64,000 nt of DNA from Vogesella sp. LIG4 (GCF_900090205.1 NZ_LT607802.1:715846-779845); one strand, 5' to 3'; shown: positions 8,495 through 17,024, numbered from the stretch's first letter. A program made the numbers and translations. The notes: a model not told the origin generated them from the sequence alone.

Positions 8495-8640
8495 CAGGTG
8501 CTCCTGCACAAGTTGGCCGCATGCTACACCAGTGCGTGCCCTCATGCCCTTGATTCCGACCTGGCCGGCATAGACGCCCCGGCCACTTGCCCCCAGGCAT
8601 CGCCGGCCAAGCCCAAAAGCATCAGGATAATAAGGCGGTG

Positions 8641-8672
8641 AATGTTGGGCTTCGCTTCGCTCAACCCAACCT
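8641..8672. repeat. short imperfect inverted repeat
   Basis: The element has outer arms of the form GTTGGG and CCCAAC around a core with two TTCGC units. Similar small GC-rich elements are scattered between genes of many proteobacteria. Only one copy is seen in this window. It lies between the LysR gene and the symporter gene. Confidence 0.4.
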
Positions 8673-8688
8673 GGCACTGCCAAAAGAA

Positions 8689-8708
8689 AAGCCGCCCGTA
8701 GGCGGCTT
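8689..8708 (-). terminator. intrinsic terminator of the symporter gene
   Basis: Eight-base arms AAGCCGCC and GGCGGCTT close a four-base CGTA loop. On the minus strand the stem is followed by TTTTCTTTT. It lies 27 bases after the symporter stop. Confidence 0.85.
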
Positions 8709-8734
8709 GTCGGTGCGGCGGCAGGCAGCGGCGA

Positions 8735-10048
8735 TCAGGCCTGCTGCTTGGCGTACGCCGGCTCCACGTCCTGGCGCGGTTCCGGGTCGATGTCGTCGTC
8801 TTCGTCCAGCTCCGGCTGGGCGGCTCCCAGCGCGTTCTCGGTCTTGGCTACCACGCTGGCGGCAATGGCGTTGCCCAGCACGTTGGTGGCGGAGCGGCCC
8901 ATGTCCAGGAAATGGTCCACGCCCAGCAGCAGCAGCAGGCCGGCTTCCGGAATGTTGAACTGCGACAGCGTGGCGGCAATCACCACCAGCGAGGCGCGCG
9001 GTACGCCGGCCATGCCCTTGGAAGTCACCATCAGGATCAGCATCATGGTGATTTCCTGCGACAGCGACAGCCGGATGCCGTAGGCCTGGGCAATGAAGAT
9101 GCTGGCGAAGGTGCAGTAGATCATCGAGCCGTCGAGGTTGAACGAGTAGCCCATCGGCAGCACGAAGCTGGCGATGCGGTCACTGCAACCGAAACGCTTC
9201 AGGCGGTCCAGAGTCTTGGGGTAGGCGGCCTCGGAGCTGGCGGTGGAGAACGCCAGCAGCGCCGGCTCACGCACGGCAACCAGCAGCTCCAGCACGCGGC
9301 GCTTGAGGAACACGCTGCCCATCAGCAGCAGGCACAGCCACAGCATGCCCAGGGTCAGGTAGAACTGGCCCATGAAGCTGCCGTAGGTGGACAGGATGCC
9401 CAGGCCTTCCTTGGCCACCATGCTGGCAATCGCCGCGAACACGGCGAACGGCGCGAAGTTCATCACGTAGCCGGTGACCTTGAGCATGATGTGCGCCACG
9501 GCGTCGATGGCTTCGATCAGTACCTTGGCCTTGTCGCCTACCGCGGAAGCGGCGGTGCCGAAGAACAGCGCGAACACCACGATGGAGAGGATCTCGTTCT
9601 TGGCCAGCGCGTCGAACACGCTCTTGGGAATCAGGTGGCCGATGAAGTCCTTCAGCGTCAGCGCGCTCTTCTCGATGCCGCTGTGGGCGGCAACGTCCGG
9701 CAGCGGTAGGCCCAGGCCCACGCCCGGCTTGAGCAGGTTCACCATGATCAGGCCCAGCGCCAGCGAGACGAAGGAGGCGGTGAGGAACCAGCCCATGGTC
9801 TTGGCGCCGATGCGGCCAACGGTAGCGGAGTCGCCCATGCGTGCGATGCCCACCACCAGGGTGGAGAACACCAGCGGCGCGATGATCATCTTGATCAGGC
9901 GCAGGAAGATATCGGTAAGAATGGTCAGCTGGTCGGCGAAGGCATTGATGGCCTCCGGGCTGCCAGCGGTTTCACGCCAGCCGTAGCCAGCAGCAATACC
10001 CAGCAGCATGGCGGCCAGGATCATTGCGGTAAGTCGGTTGATTTTCAC
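8735..10048 (-). CDS. dicarboxylate/amino acid:cation symporter (DAACS family)
   Basis: The 437-residue inner-membrane protein is a DctA/GltP-type transporter that imports C4-dicarboxylates or acidic amino acids with Na+ or H+. The family landmarks are present: the serine-rich hairpin STASSEAAYP, GYSFNLDGSM, the second hairpin SKGMAGVPRAS and DMGRSATNVLGNA near the C-terminus. A charged acidic tail follows (DEDDDIDPEP). The start codon is GTG at 10,048, with AGGGA upstream. Aspartate lyase is encoded about 1.5 kb further on the same strand, which favours aspartate, glutamate or fumarate as substrate; sequence alone cannot choose. Confidence 0.9.
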   Translation of the reverse strand: MKINRLTAMILAAMLLGIAAGYGWRETAGSPEAINAFADQLTILTDIFLRLIKMIIAPLVFSTLVVGIARMGDSATVGRIGAKTMGWFLTASFVSLALGLIMVNLLKPGVGLGLPLPDVAAHSGIEKSALTLKDFIGHLIPKSVFDALAKNEILSIVVFALFFGTAASAVGDKAKVLIEAIDAVAHIMLKVTGYVMNFAPFAVFAAIASMVAKEGLGILSTYGSFMGQFYLTLGMLWLCLLLMGSVFLKRRVLELLVAVREPALLAFSTASSEAAYPKTLDRLKRFGCSDRIASFVLPMGYSFNLDGSMIYCTFASIFIAQAYGIRLSLSQEITMMLILMVTSKGMAGVPRASLVVIAATLSQFNIPEAGLLLLLGVDHFLDMGRSATNVLGNAIAASVVAKTENALGAAQPELDEDDDIDPEPRQDVEPAYAKQQA

Positions 10049-10441
10049 GGTGGTTTCCCTGTGCTGTCATCACTGAAAAACCTCCTTTGTAGTGCGAAGC
10101 GCTTGTTGTCTTCGGCCTTCTGCGAGGCCTGCACGCCGGCGGGGTCCGGCCTTCATCGCGGCAAGCTGCTGCTTTCCGTCGTGAAGGGGAGGGATTAAAA
10201 CAGAAAACGCTGCGCTTGCCAGCCCTCGCTTTCCCTAATGCCGCAAAAAACCCCGCCGGCATGGGGCGGGGTGTGGCAGGAAAACCAGTGGCAAGTGCAT
10301 CTTGAAAAACGCCTGCTTTCGTCGCGATACTGCGTTGCTCACGAAAAATTTCTCCTTACATATCACTCATATGCTGCGTCGAAATTTTCCGTTCGCGCCT
10401 TGTCTCGCTTAGAAACCAGGGTTTTTCGATATTCACATAAG
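10049..10441. other. intergenic region without a supportable gene
   Basis: These 393 bases separate the symporter from the polysaccharide cluster. The symporter promoter should lie in the left part, but I see no clear hexamers. A terminator is at 10,245-10,273. Bases about 10,290-10,440 are distinctly more AT-rich than the surroundings, carry no convincing ribosome site plus reading frame, and contain two loosely similar blocks (GCGTTGCTCACGAAAAATTT and GCTGCGTCGAAATTTT). Confidence 0.6.
10245..10273 (-). terminator. intrinsic terminator of the polysaccharide cluster
   Basis: Seven-base arms CCCCGCC and GGCGGGG with a seven-base loop are followed on the minus strand by TTTTTT. It lies about 170 bases past the stop of the last cluster gene and is the first strong terminator after it. 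Confidence 0.8.
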
Positions 10442-12328
10442 TCAGGGACGTCGCGCCTGGTTCACCCAGTCCGCGGTGGCCTCGGCGGCGCGGAACTCAT
10501 GCACCACGCCCTGCAGCAGCGCAAACGCCTGCGCCGCATCCAGCGCGTCGCAGGCCGCCGTCAGCGCCGCCAGGTGCCCGTCCAGCTCCGCCGGCGGCAG
10601 GTGGTATTCCTGCGCGCGCATGATGCGCGGGTGGTCGGTGGCCAGCACACCGTCGCCAATCAGCAACTCCTCGTACAGCTTCTCGCCCGGGCGCAGCCCG
10701 GTGCAGCGGATTTCGATATCGCCGTGCGGGTGCTGCTCGTCGCGCACCTCCAGCCCGGACAGGTGAATCATGCGTCGCGCCAAGTCGATGATCTTCACCG
10801 GCTCGCCCATGTCCAGCACGAACACGTCGCCGCCCTGCCCCATCGCCCCGGCCTGGATCACCAGCTGCGCCGCCTCGGGAATGGTCATGAAGTAGCGGGT
10901 GATGTCCGGGTGGGTCAGCGTCACCGGGCCGCCAGCGGCGATCTGGCGCTTGAACAGCGGCACCACCGAGCCGGAGCTGCCCAGCACGTTGCCGAAGCGC
11001 ACCATCACGAAGCGGGTGGCGCTGCCGCGCGCGTGCCGCGCCTGCAGCGTGAGCTCGGCCAGCCGCTTGCTGGCGCCCATCACATTGGTTGGCCGCACGG
11101 CTTTATCAGTAGAAATCAGCACGAAAGTAGCCACGCCGGCCGCCTCCGCCGCCTGCGCGCAGCTGTCGGTACCGAAGGCATTGTTGACGATGCCGGCAAT
11201 CGGGTTATGTTCCACCATCGGCACATGCTTGTAGGCGGCGGCGTGGTACACGGTTTCCACCGCGAACGCCTGCATCACCGAGGTGAGCCGCGCGAGATCG
11301 GTCACCGTGCCCAGTACCGGCACCCGCGCCACCGCCGGCGCCAGCCGCGCCAGTTCCTGGTCGATGCTGTACAGCGCAAATTCGGTGAGTTCGAACAACA
11401 CGATGCGCGCCGGCTGCTGCTTGACGATCTGGCGGCACAGTTCGGCACCGATGGAGCCGCCGGCGCCGGTCACCATCACCACCTTGCCGTGAATGTTGGC
11501 CGCAAGGAGTTCGCCACGCGGCGGCACCGGGTCGCGGCCCAGCAGGTCGTCGATCTCCACCTCGCGCAGCTCGTCCACCCGCACTTCGCCAGACACCAGG
11601 TCGGCCATGCCCGGCAGGCGCTTGATCGGTACGTGCAGGGCTTCCAGCTGCTCCAGGATCTGGCGGTGGCGGCCACGACTGGCCGACGGCATCGCCAGCA
11701 GGATCAACTCGGCATCGGTATCGTCCACCAGCGCCACGATGGTGGCCGGGTCGTGCACCATCAGGCCGCGGTAGGTGCGGCCCCACAGCTGCGGGTTGTC
11801 GTCCACGAAGGCCAGCGGCCGGTATTCGCGGCCTTCCTGCAGCGCCACCATCAGCTGCAGGCCGGCACGGCCGGCGCCGTAGATGATCACCGGCCGCCGC
11901 GGCGCATCCAGCGCGTCGATACGGCGCACCACGCCGCGCAGCAGGAAGCGGCTGCCGCCGATGTAGGCCATGGCGAACACCCAGAAGATGATGATGGAGG
12001 TGCGCGGGAACGGCCCGATGCCGGCCATCAGGATCACCGCCATCAGCACCAGCACCGACAGTGATACGCCAACCACCACGGTATAGACGATGCGGTCGTC
12101 GAGGAATTTGAGCACCGCGCGGTACAGCCCCAGCTTGATGAAGATGGGCAGCACCCACAGCGGCGGCACCGCGAAAATCCACAGGTAGGGGTCCAGCTTC
12201 GGGTCCCAGTTGCCGCCCAGGCGCAGCACTACCGCGCTCCACATTGCCAGCGGCAGCAGCAGCGCATCCAGCAGCATCAACAAGGCCATCTTGTGATGGC
12301 GCGAGAAGGCAAACAGTTTTTCCAGCAT
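10442..12328 (-). CDS. membrane-bound nucleotide-sugar 4,6-dehydratase, PglF/CapD-like
   Basis: The 628-residue protein has four N-terminal membrane helices (about residues 10-135). Next come a first Rossmann-like domain (GAGRAGLQ near 150) and a short-chain dehydrogenase domain beginning TGAGGSIGAELC near residue 285. Its active-site region reads ISTDKAVRPTNVMGASK, the PglF/FlaA1-type S-D-K...M-x-x-x-K arrangement replacing the usual YxxxK. Such enzymes convert UDP-GlcNAc to a UDP-4-keto-6-deoxy sugar, the first step to bacillosamine-type sugars. A matching aminotransferase (13,424) and PglC-like transferase (12,732) are just upstream. It is the last gene of the cluster. Two GTTGGCCGCA words fall inside (11,088 and 11,495), the first encoding part of the conserved RPTN. 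Confidence 0.88.
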   Translation of the reverse strand: MLEKLFAFSRHHKMALLMLLDALLLPLAMWSAVVLRLGGNWDPKLDPYLWIFAVPPLWVLPIFIKLGLYRAVLKFLDDRIVYTVVVGVSLSVLVLMAVILMAGIGPFPRTSIIIFWVFAMAYIGGSRFLLRGVVRRIDALDAPRRPVIIYGAGRAGLQLMVALQEGREYRPLAFVDDNPQLWGRTYRGLMVHDPATIVALVDDTDAELILLAMPSASRGRHRQILEQLEALHVPIKRLPGMADLVSGEVRVDELREVEIDDLLGRDPVPPRGELLAANIHGKVVMVTGAGGSIGAELCRQIVKQQPARIVLFELTEFALYSIDQELARLAPAVARVPVLGTVTDLARLTSVMQAFAVETVYHAAAYKHVPMVEHNPIAGIVNNAFGTDSCAQAAEAAGVATFVLISTDKAVRPTNVMGASKRLAELTLQARHARGSATRFVMVRFGNVLGSSGSVVPLFKRQIAAGGPVTLTHPDITRYFMTIPEAAQLVIQAGAMGQGGDVFVLDMGEPVKIIDLARRMIHLSGLEVRDEQHPHGDIEIRCTGLRPGEKLYEELLIGDGVLATDHPRIMRAQEYHLPPAELDGHLAALTAACDALDAAQAFALLQGVVHEFRAAEATADWVNQARRP

Positions 12329-12359
12329 GTCAGCTCTTGTAATGAGTTACGGCAGCCGT

Positions 12360-12719
12360 TCAGGGCATCGCGGCGCCAACGGCCTGGCGCAGCGGGATGC
12401 CCGTCGGGTCGAAACCCTCCAGGCAGAACACGTTGATGCCGAAATTATCCGGCGTTACGCGCTTGCGGTGGAACGGGTAAATGCCACACACCTTGCAGAA
12501 GAAATGCCGCGCAGTATGGGTATGAAACTGGTACTCCGCCAGCTGCTCTGCCCCGGCCAGCAGGGTAAAGCAGCTTTCGTGCACCTTCACCATCAGCGCG
12601 TTCTTCTTGCGGCACAGCGAGCAGTCGCACATGGTCAGCTCGGGAAAATCACTGCGGATCTCGAACTGCACCGCACCGCAGTGGCAGCTGCCGCGGTAAG
12701 TCTGTTCCGGTCGGCTCAT
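12360..12719 (-). CDS. GFA/CENP-V-fold zinc protein
   Basis: The 119-residue protein has the GFA (glutathione-dependent formaldehyde-activating enzyme-like) zinc pattern: GSCHCGAVQFE near the N-terminus, CDCSLCRKK in the middle and FFCKVCGIYPF later, which supply two zinc sites. Few members have a proven activity, so I do not assign one. The ATG at 12,719 has GGAG seven bases upstream and lies 12 bases after the sugar-transferase stop, so it is in the polysaccharide operon. It is not an expected part of sugar synthesis. Confidence 0.85.
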   Translation of the reverse strand: MSRPEQTYRGSCHCGAVQFEIRSDFPELTMCDCSLCRKKNALMVKVHESCFTLLAGAEQLAEYQFHTHTARHFFCKVCGIYPFHRKRVTPDNFGINVFCLEGFDPTGIPLRQAVGAAMP

Positions 12720-12731
12720 GGCTTGCTCCAC

Positions 12732-13424
12732 TTAACGCGTCACGATCTTCAGCAAGGTGGCGAGGATGATCTGCACATCCCCGGCCAGGCTGTAGCCCTG
12801 CGCATAGCGCAGGTAGTAGGCCAGCTTTTCCGGCAGCACCTGTTCGATATAGGCGCGCTCCGGGTCGGCAGCCTTACCCAGTATCTCGTTCTCGTCGATC
12901 ATGCGGATCGACGCCCAGTCGGTAATGCCGGGGCGCACCGACAGCACGATGTCGCGCACATTGTCCGGGTAGCAGGCCACGTACTTGGGCACTTCCGGGC
13001 GCGGGCCCACCAGGCTCATGTCGCCGAACAGCACGTCCAGGAGCTGTGGTAGCTCGTCCAGCTTGCTCTTGCGCAGGATGTGGCCGGCGCGGGTGACGCG
13101 GCTGTCCGCGCCCACCGTCAGCTGGCCGGCGGCCTCGGCATTGATGCGCATGGTGCGGAACTTGTGGATGCGGAACAGCCGGCCGCCGCGCCCTACCCGC
13201 ACCTGGCGGAAGAACACCGGGCCCGGCGAATCCAGCTTCACCCACAGGCCGATCAGCAGCAGCAGCGGCCAGATCAGTGCCAGCCCGGCCAGCACGGCAA
13301 CCAGGTCGAACAGGCGCTTGAGCAAGGGCGAGCCGTGGCGTGCGGCCAACGTTGGCCGCAAGGTATCCAGCTGCCCAGCGCTACTGCGCGACTCGTCTGC
13401 GGCGTAATCCGGCTTGTCGCTCAT
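12732..13424 (-). CDS. initiating sugar-phosphate transferase, PglC/WcaJ-like
   Basis: The 230-residue protein is a monotopic phosphoglycosyl transferase. A single re-entrant membrane helix (LFDLVAVLAGLALIWPLLLL) precedes the cytosolic catalytic core with FFRQVRVGRGG, the FRIHKFRTM segment, KSKLDELPQL with the catalytic Asp-Glu pair, and the signature MSLVGPRPE. It would move a sugar 1-phosphate from a UDP-sugar to undecaprenyl phosphate, starting glycan assembly on the inner membrane. The start ATG at 13,424 overlaps the upstream stop as TGATG, indicating translational coupling. The non-conserved N-terminal stretch LRPTLAA is encoded by a perfect 20-base palindrome of two GTTGGCCGCA words (13,341-13,360). 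Confidence 0.9.
   Translation of the reverse strand: MSDKPDYAADESRSSAGQLDTLRPTLAARHGSPLLKRLFDLVAVLAGLALIWPLLLLIGLWVKLDSPGPVFFRQVRVGRGGRLFRIHKFRTMRINAEAAGQLTVGADSRVTRAGHILRKSKLDELPQLLDVLFGDMSLVGPRPEVPKYVACYPDNVRDIVLSVRPGITDWASIRMIDENEILGKAADPERAYIEQVLPEKLAYYLRYAQGYSLAGDVQIILATLLKIVTR
13341..13360. repeat. perfect inverted pair of GTTGGCCGCA words inside a gene
   Basis: The 20 bases TGCGGCCAACGTTGGCCGCA are a complete palindrome made of one reverse and one forward copy of the 10-base word. The pair lies in the variable N-terminal coding region of the sugar transferase, encoding Leu-Arg-Pro-Thr-Leu-Ala-Ala. Confidence 0.9.
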
Positions 13425-14602
13425 CACTTGCCCAGCAGCTGGCGCACGGCGGCAATGACGCGGGTCTGATCGTCATCGCTCATGCGGGTGTACAGCGGCA
13501 GCGTCACCTCGGCTTCGAACGCCGCATCGGCCACCGGGAAGCTCTCGCGCTTGAGGTCGTAACCATCACGCCATACCGGCTGGCGATGCAGCGGGATGAA
13601 GTGCACCGAGCAGCCGATACCCAGCTCCGCCATGCGCACGATGAAGTCGTCGCGGCTGATGCCGGCTTCCGGCTTGATGCGCACCGGGTACAGGTGCCAG
13701 GCGTGGTTGCTGCCGGCGTCCACCGGGCGGGCCGGCAGGATCAGCGGCAGGTCGGCCAGCTCGCGGTCAAAACGCACGGCCATCGCCTCGCGTTTTTCGT
13801 GGAAGGCGCGGATTTTCTTCAGCTGGTGGATGCCCATCGCCGCGGCGGTATCCGGCATGTTGTACTTGTAGCCGGGAGCGATTACCTCGTAATACCAGGC
13901 CGGGGTCTTGGAGGTGTAGCGGTCGAAGGCATCGCGGCTGATGCCATGCAGGCGCATCACCTTGCAGCGGGCGATGATGTCCTTGTTTTTCGACACCACC
14001 ATGCCGCCCTCGCCGGTGGTCATGGTCTTGTTGGCGTAGAAGCTGAACACCGTCACATCGGAATCCAGCGCGCCGATCAGCTTGCCCTTGTAGTAGGTGG
14101 GCATGGCGTGAGCGGCATCTTCCACCACCTTGAGATTGTGCTCGCGGGCAATGGCGATGATCGCGTCCATATCGCAGGCGAGGCCGGCGAAGTGCACCGG
14201 CATGATGGCGCGGGTCTTCGGCGTGATGGCGGCGCGAATCGCCTCCGGGCGGATGTTGAAGGTGGCCGGGTCCACATCCACGATCACCGGGTGCGCGCCG
14301 AGATAGCGCACCACCTCGGCGGTGGCGGTAAAGGTGTAGCTGGGCACGATCACCTCGTCGCCCTCGCCCACGCCCACCGCTTCCAGCGCCAGGTGCAGGC
14401 CGGCGGTGGCGGAGTTCACCGCGATGGCTTCCACGCCGTCGCCGATGAAGGCGGCAAAATCGGCCTCGAACTGTTTGGTCTTGGGGCCGGTGGTCACCCA
14501 GCCGGAACGCAGCGCATCGACCACTTCATTGATTTCGTCTTCGCCGATGTCCGGCAGCGCAAAAGGGAGGAATTTCTGTTCAGCCATTGTCTTGTCTTTC
14601 AT
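13424..14602 (-). CDS. PLP-dependent nucleotide-sugar aminotransferase (DegT/DnrJ/EryC1), PglE-like
   Basis: The 392-residue protein is a DegT-family enzyme: the substrate/PLP region [24 protein letters not shown] holding the cofactor-stacking residues, and [15 protein letters not shown] with the Schiff-base lysine. It should transfer an amino group from glutamate to a UDP-4-keto sugar, fitting the product of the PglF-like dehydratase downstream in the operon. Start choice is between ATG 14,602 (AAGG just upstream) and ATG 14,587 (MAEQKFLPF, which begins the conserved part). A longer frame to 14,665 reads through an inverted GTTGGCCGCA pair and is rejected. Its stop overlaps the next gene's ATG. 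Confidence 0.88.
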   Translation of the reverse strand: MKDKTMAEQKFLPFALPDIGEDEINEVVDALRSGWVTTGPKTKQFEADFAAFIGDGVEAIAVNSATAGLHLALEAVGVGEGDEVIVPSYTFTATAEVVRYLGAHPVIVDVDPATFNIRPEAIRAAITPKTRAIMPVHFAGLACDMDAIIAIAREHNLKVVEDAAHAMPTYYKGKLIGALDSDVTVFSFYANKTMTTGEGGMVVSKNKDIIARCKVMRLHGISRDAFDRYTSKTPAWYYEVIAPGYKYNMPDTAAAMGIHQLKKIRAFHEKREAMAVRFDRELADLPLILPARPVDAGSNHAWHLYPVRIKPEAGISRDDFIVRMAELGIGCSVHFIPLHRQPVWRDGYDLKRESFPVADAAFEAEVTLPLYTRMSDDDQTRVIAAVRQLLGK

Positions 14603-14641
14603 TACCTTGCCGGCGGCACGGTGCCACCGGGTAAAAATCCT

Positions 14642-14711
14642 TGCGGCCAACGTTGGCCGCGTCACTCATGCCATGTATCGGCGGAACTCCGCCTGGCGGC
14701 TTCCGCCCTAC
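14642..14711. repeat. composite intergenic repeat, copy 2, with an inverted GTTGGCCGCA pair
   Basis: The element begins with TGCGGCCAACGTTGGCCGCG (one exact word and one with a final mismatch) and ends with GGCGGAA...TTCCGCC and CTAC. Its layout matches the repeat at 7478-7552. The right end runs into the stop codon of the acyltransferase gene. Confidence 0.65.
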
Positions 14712-15751
14712 TTCAGCTTGTCCGCCAGCCGCTTGCCGATTTTCTGCGTCGGCTGTTCCACAAAGCGGTTGATCGCCAGTGCCAGGCACCAGGTTGCCGC
14801 CAGCGCGATGATCACCATCAGCCACCACGGGGTGCCGTATTGTGCCAGCGTGAACAGGATGGCGTAACCGGGCACCGAGTGGCAGACATACCAGGCGTAG
14901 CTGACACTCGCCACGCGGGTAAGCAGCGGCGCGGCCACCAGTTGCGGCCACAGCGCGCCGGCCAGGAACAGCGCGATGCCGATGCCGTAGCTGGCGTACA
15001 GCTCTACCGAGCCCCAGTTGGTGACCCACACGAACAGCGCCAGCAGCACGATGAAATGCGCAACCGTTTCCAGCTTGCCGGCCTGGCCGCTGCGGTAGAA
15101 GTACAGCCAGCAGCCGGCGAACATCAGCGGGAAGTAGCAGACGATGGTCTGGAAATTATTCGGCTCGGCATAGCGCGTCAGCCACGCCACCAGCGGCAGC
15201 AGCAGCCAGATCGCCCACTTGATGCGCCGGCCGGTAATGGCGAACGCCGCGCCCAGCATGGCGTAGAACCACAGCTCCACTTTCAGCGTCCACATCACCG
15301 GGTCGATATTGCTGCCGCCCAGCCAGTCCTGGAAGGCGATGCTGGCATGGCCCAGCACATCGGCGCGGGTGACGTCGAACTCGCCGTCCGGCAGCCAGGA
15401 TGCCAGCCACAAGGCAGTCACCGTCAGCGCGAGGCCGGCCCAGTAGGTGGGGTAGATGCGGAAGAAGCGCGACACCGCGAAGCGCGCCGCGCCCATGCGG
15501 GTGAGCGACAGCGGAATCAGCAGCCCGGAAATCAGCAGGAACAGCCCCACCCCCACCGCGCCCAGGTTGAACGGCAGCACGAAGGAGGCACCGTGGTAGC
15601 CTTCGACCTGCGGCAGGTTCATCACCTCGGCGATGCGGTCGCGGCGCTGCCAGAAGATCTGCGTGTAGTGGAACAGCACCACGGAGAGCATGGCCAGGCC
15701 GCGCAGGCCGTCGGCGAAGTCGAAGCGGATGTGTGGCTGTTGCTGGCTCAT
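14708..15751 (-). CDS. acyltransferase-3 family membrane O-acyltransferase
   Basis: The 347-residue inner-membrane protein has about ten hydrophobic helices. It carries the acyltransferase-3 start pattern with FDFADGLRGLAMLSVVLFHY, where the histidine after the first helix is typical, followed by LFLLISGLLIPLSL and SRFFRIYPTYW. Members O-acetylate sugars of O-antigen, capsule or Nod factors on or across the membrane. In this cluster it most likely decorates the glycan. The ATG at 15,751 is the only start that keeps the conserved N-terminus. Its stop lies within the repeat at 14,642-14,711. Confidence 0.88.
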   Translation of the reverse strand: MSQQQPHIRFDFADGLRGLAMLSVVLFHYTQIFWQRRDRIAEVMNLPQVEGYHGASFVLPFNLGAVGVGLFLLISGLLIPLSLTRMGAARFAVSRFFRIYPTYWAGLALTVTALWLASWLPDGEFDVTRADVLGHASIAFQDWLGGSNIDPVMWTLKVELWFYAMLGAAFAITGRRIKWAIWLLLPLVAWLTRYAEPNNFQTIVCYFPLMFAGCWLYFYRSGQAGKLETVAHFIVLLALFVWVTNWGSVELYASYGIGIALFLAGALWPQLVAAPLLTRVASVSYAWYVCHSVPGYAILFTLAQYGTPWWLMVIIALAATWCLALAINRFVEQPTQKIGKRLADKLK

Positions 15752-15794
15752 GCTGCTCTCGTTATCTGAAGGTTGGCCGCAAGGCAGGCCCGGC

Positions 15795-17024
15795 TTACTG
15801 CATGCAATGCAGGAAACGTTTCGCCAGCACCGCGTAATCGTGCCTGGCCAGCACGTAAGCTTTGCCGGCAGCGCCCATGCGGCCGCGTTCGTTCGGCGTC
15901 AGCGCCGCCATGCGCTGCAGTGCATCGGCGATGGCTGCCGGATCTTCCGCGCCCACGCTGATGCCGGCGCCTGCCTCGGCCACCATGTCGTTGCCGGCCT
16001 CCACCGAATGCACCACCGGCTTGCCGGCCATCATGTAGTCGAACAGCTTGTTCGGGTTGATGCCGAAGCGGTAGATGGGCAGCTTGCGCCAGCCGATGTA
16101 CAGCGCATCGCACTCGACGAGGAAGGCCGGCACCGCGTGCTTGGGGATGGACGGCAGGAAGGTGACGTTCTGCAGCCCCAGCGCCTGCGCCTGGCTGACC
16201 AGCGCCGCCTTGTCCGGGCCATCGCCCACCAGCACCATGTGCACACTGCTCTCTTGCGGCAGCTGGCTGGCCGCCTGCAGCAGGAAGTCCAGCGCATTGG
16301 CCAGCCCGTGGCCGCCGGCGTAACCGACGATGAAGCGCTTGTCCGCCTTCAGCTGCGCCAGGCGCATGCGATGCTCGGCCGGCAGCGGCTCGCTGGCACC
16401 CTGCCACTCGGCCACATCCACGCCATTGGGAATCACCACGTATTTTTCCGGCGCCATGCCATGCGCCAGCATGTAGTCCTTCGCGCACGGCAGCATCGAC
16501 ACCACGGTGTCCGCCTTGCGGTAGCCAAAGTCTTCCGCCCACTGCAGCAGGCGGATGAACGGATGCTTCGGGCTCATGCCCCCCACTTCCACCGGGGTCA
16601 GCGGCCACAGGTCATGCACCTCGTACACCAGCTTCGCCCCGGTCTTGCCGGCGATGAAGGCCGCCGGGATGGTGTCCAGCGGGTAGGTGGAGGAAGCAAT
16701 CACCACGTCCGGCCGCCATTGCTTGAGGTAGCGCCCGGACAGGCCCATCACCCGCCCCAGGAAGCGGAAGATGTTGATCACCCGCTTCAGGCCGTTGCCC
16801 TCGTAGCGCGGGGTGCGGCACCAGGTGTAGCGGATGCCGTCGATGTCCTGGTCGGCGTAGTTGCTGCCCAGTTGCGGGTTGTGCTGGCGCAGGTGCGAGT
16901 AGTCCGCCGCCAGCATGTGTACCTCGTGCCCGGCCTGCACCCATTCGCGGGCCAGGTAGTAGGGGCGGAACTCCATGCCGTGCTGCGGGCTGCCGGCGTA
17001 GTGGTTGATATACAGAATGCGCAC
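15795..17024 (-). CDS. glycosyltransferase family 4
   Basis: The 409-residue cytosolic enzyme is a GT-B glycosyltransferase. The N-terminal domain has LYINHYAGSPQHGMEFRPYY and the VYEVHDLWP motif; the C-terminal nucleotide-sugar domain has VIPNGVD, VGYAGGHG and a KLFDYMMAGKPVVHS segment holding the E/D-x7-E-like region. This resembles WbuB-type transferases that add an N-acetylamino sugar to the lipid-linked acceptor. Donor and linkage cannot be read. A GTTGGCCGCA word lies 25 bases upstream of the start and another lies 14 bases past the stop. Confidence 0.88.
   Translation of the reverse strand: MRILYINHYAGSPQHGMEFRPYYLAREWVQAGHEVHMLAADYSHLRQHNPQLGSNYADQDIDGIRYTWCRTPRYEGNGLKRVINIFRFLGRVMGLSGRYLKQWRPDVVIASSTYPLDTIPAAFIAGKTGAKLVYEVHDLWPLTPVEVGGMSPKHPFIRLLQWAEDFGYRKADTVVSMLPCAKDYMLAHGMAPEKYVVIPNGVDVAEWQGASEPLPAEHRMRLAQLKADKRFIVGYAGGHGLANALDFLLQAASQLPQESSVHMVLVGDGPDKAALVSQAQALGLQNVTFLPSIPKHAVPAFLVECDALYIGWRKLPIYRFGINPNKLFDYMMAGKPVVHSVEAGNDMVAEAGAGISVGAEDPAAIADALQRMAALTPNERGRMGAAGKAYVLARHDYAVLAKRFLHCMQ

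Noticed and set aside
10238-12064. A 608-codon plus-strand open frame
   Set aside because: It starts inside a terminator and runs opposite the PglF-like gene with low-complexity His/Gln/Arg composition.
14603-14665. An N-terminal extension of the DegT aminotransferase to 14,665
   Set aside because: The extra residues (beginning MTRPTLAA) are a translation of the inverted GTTGGCCGCA pair and have no conservation expected; better starts with a ribosome site lie at 14,602 and 14,587.
13340-15769. A very long plus-strand open frame (about 800 codons)
   Set aside because: It is opposite three well-recognised minus-strand genes, is rich in His, Arg and Gln as expected of the antisense of GC-rich coding DNA, and has no ribosome site.
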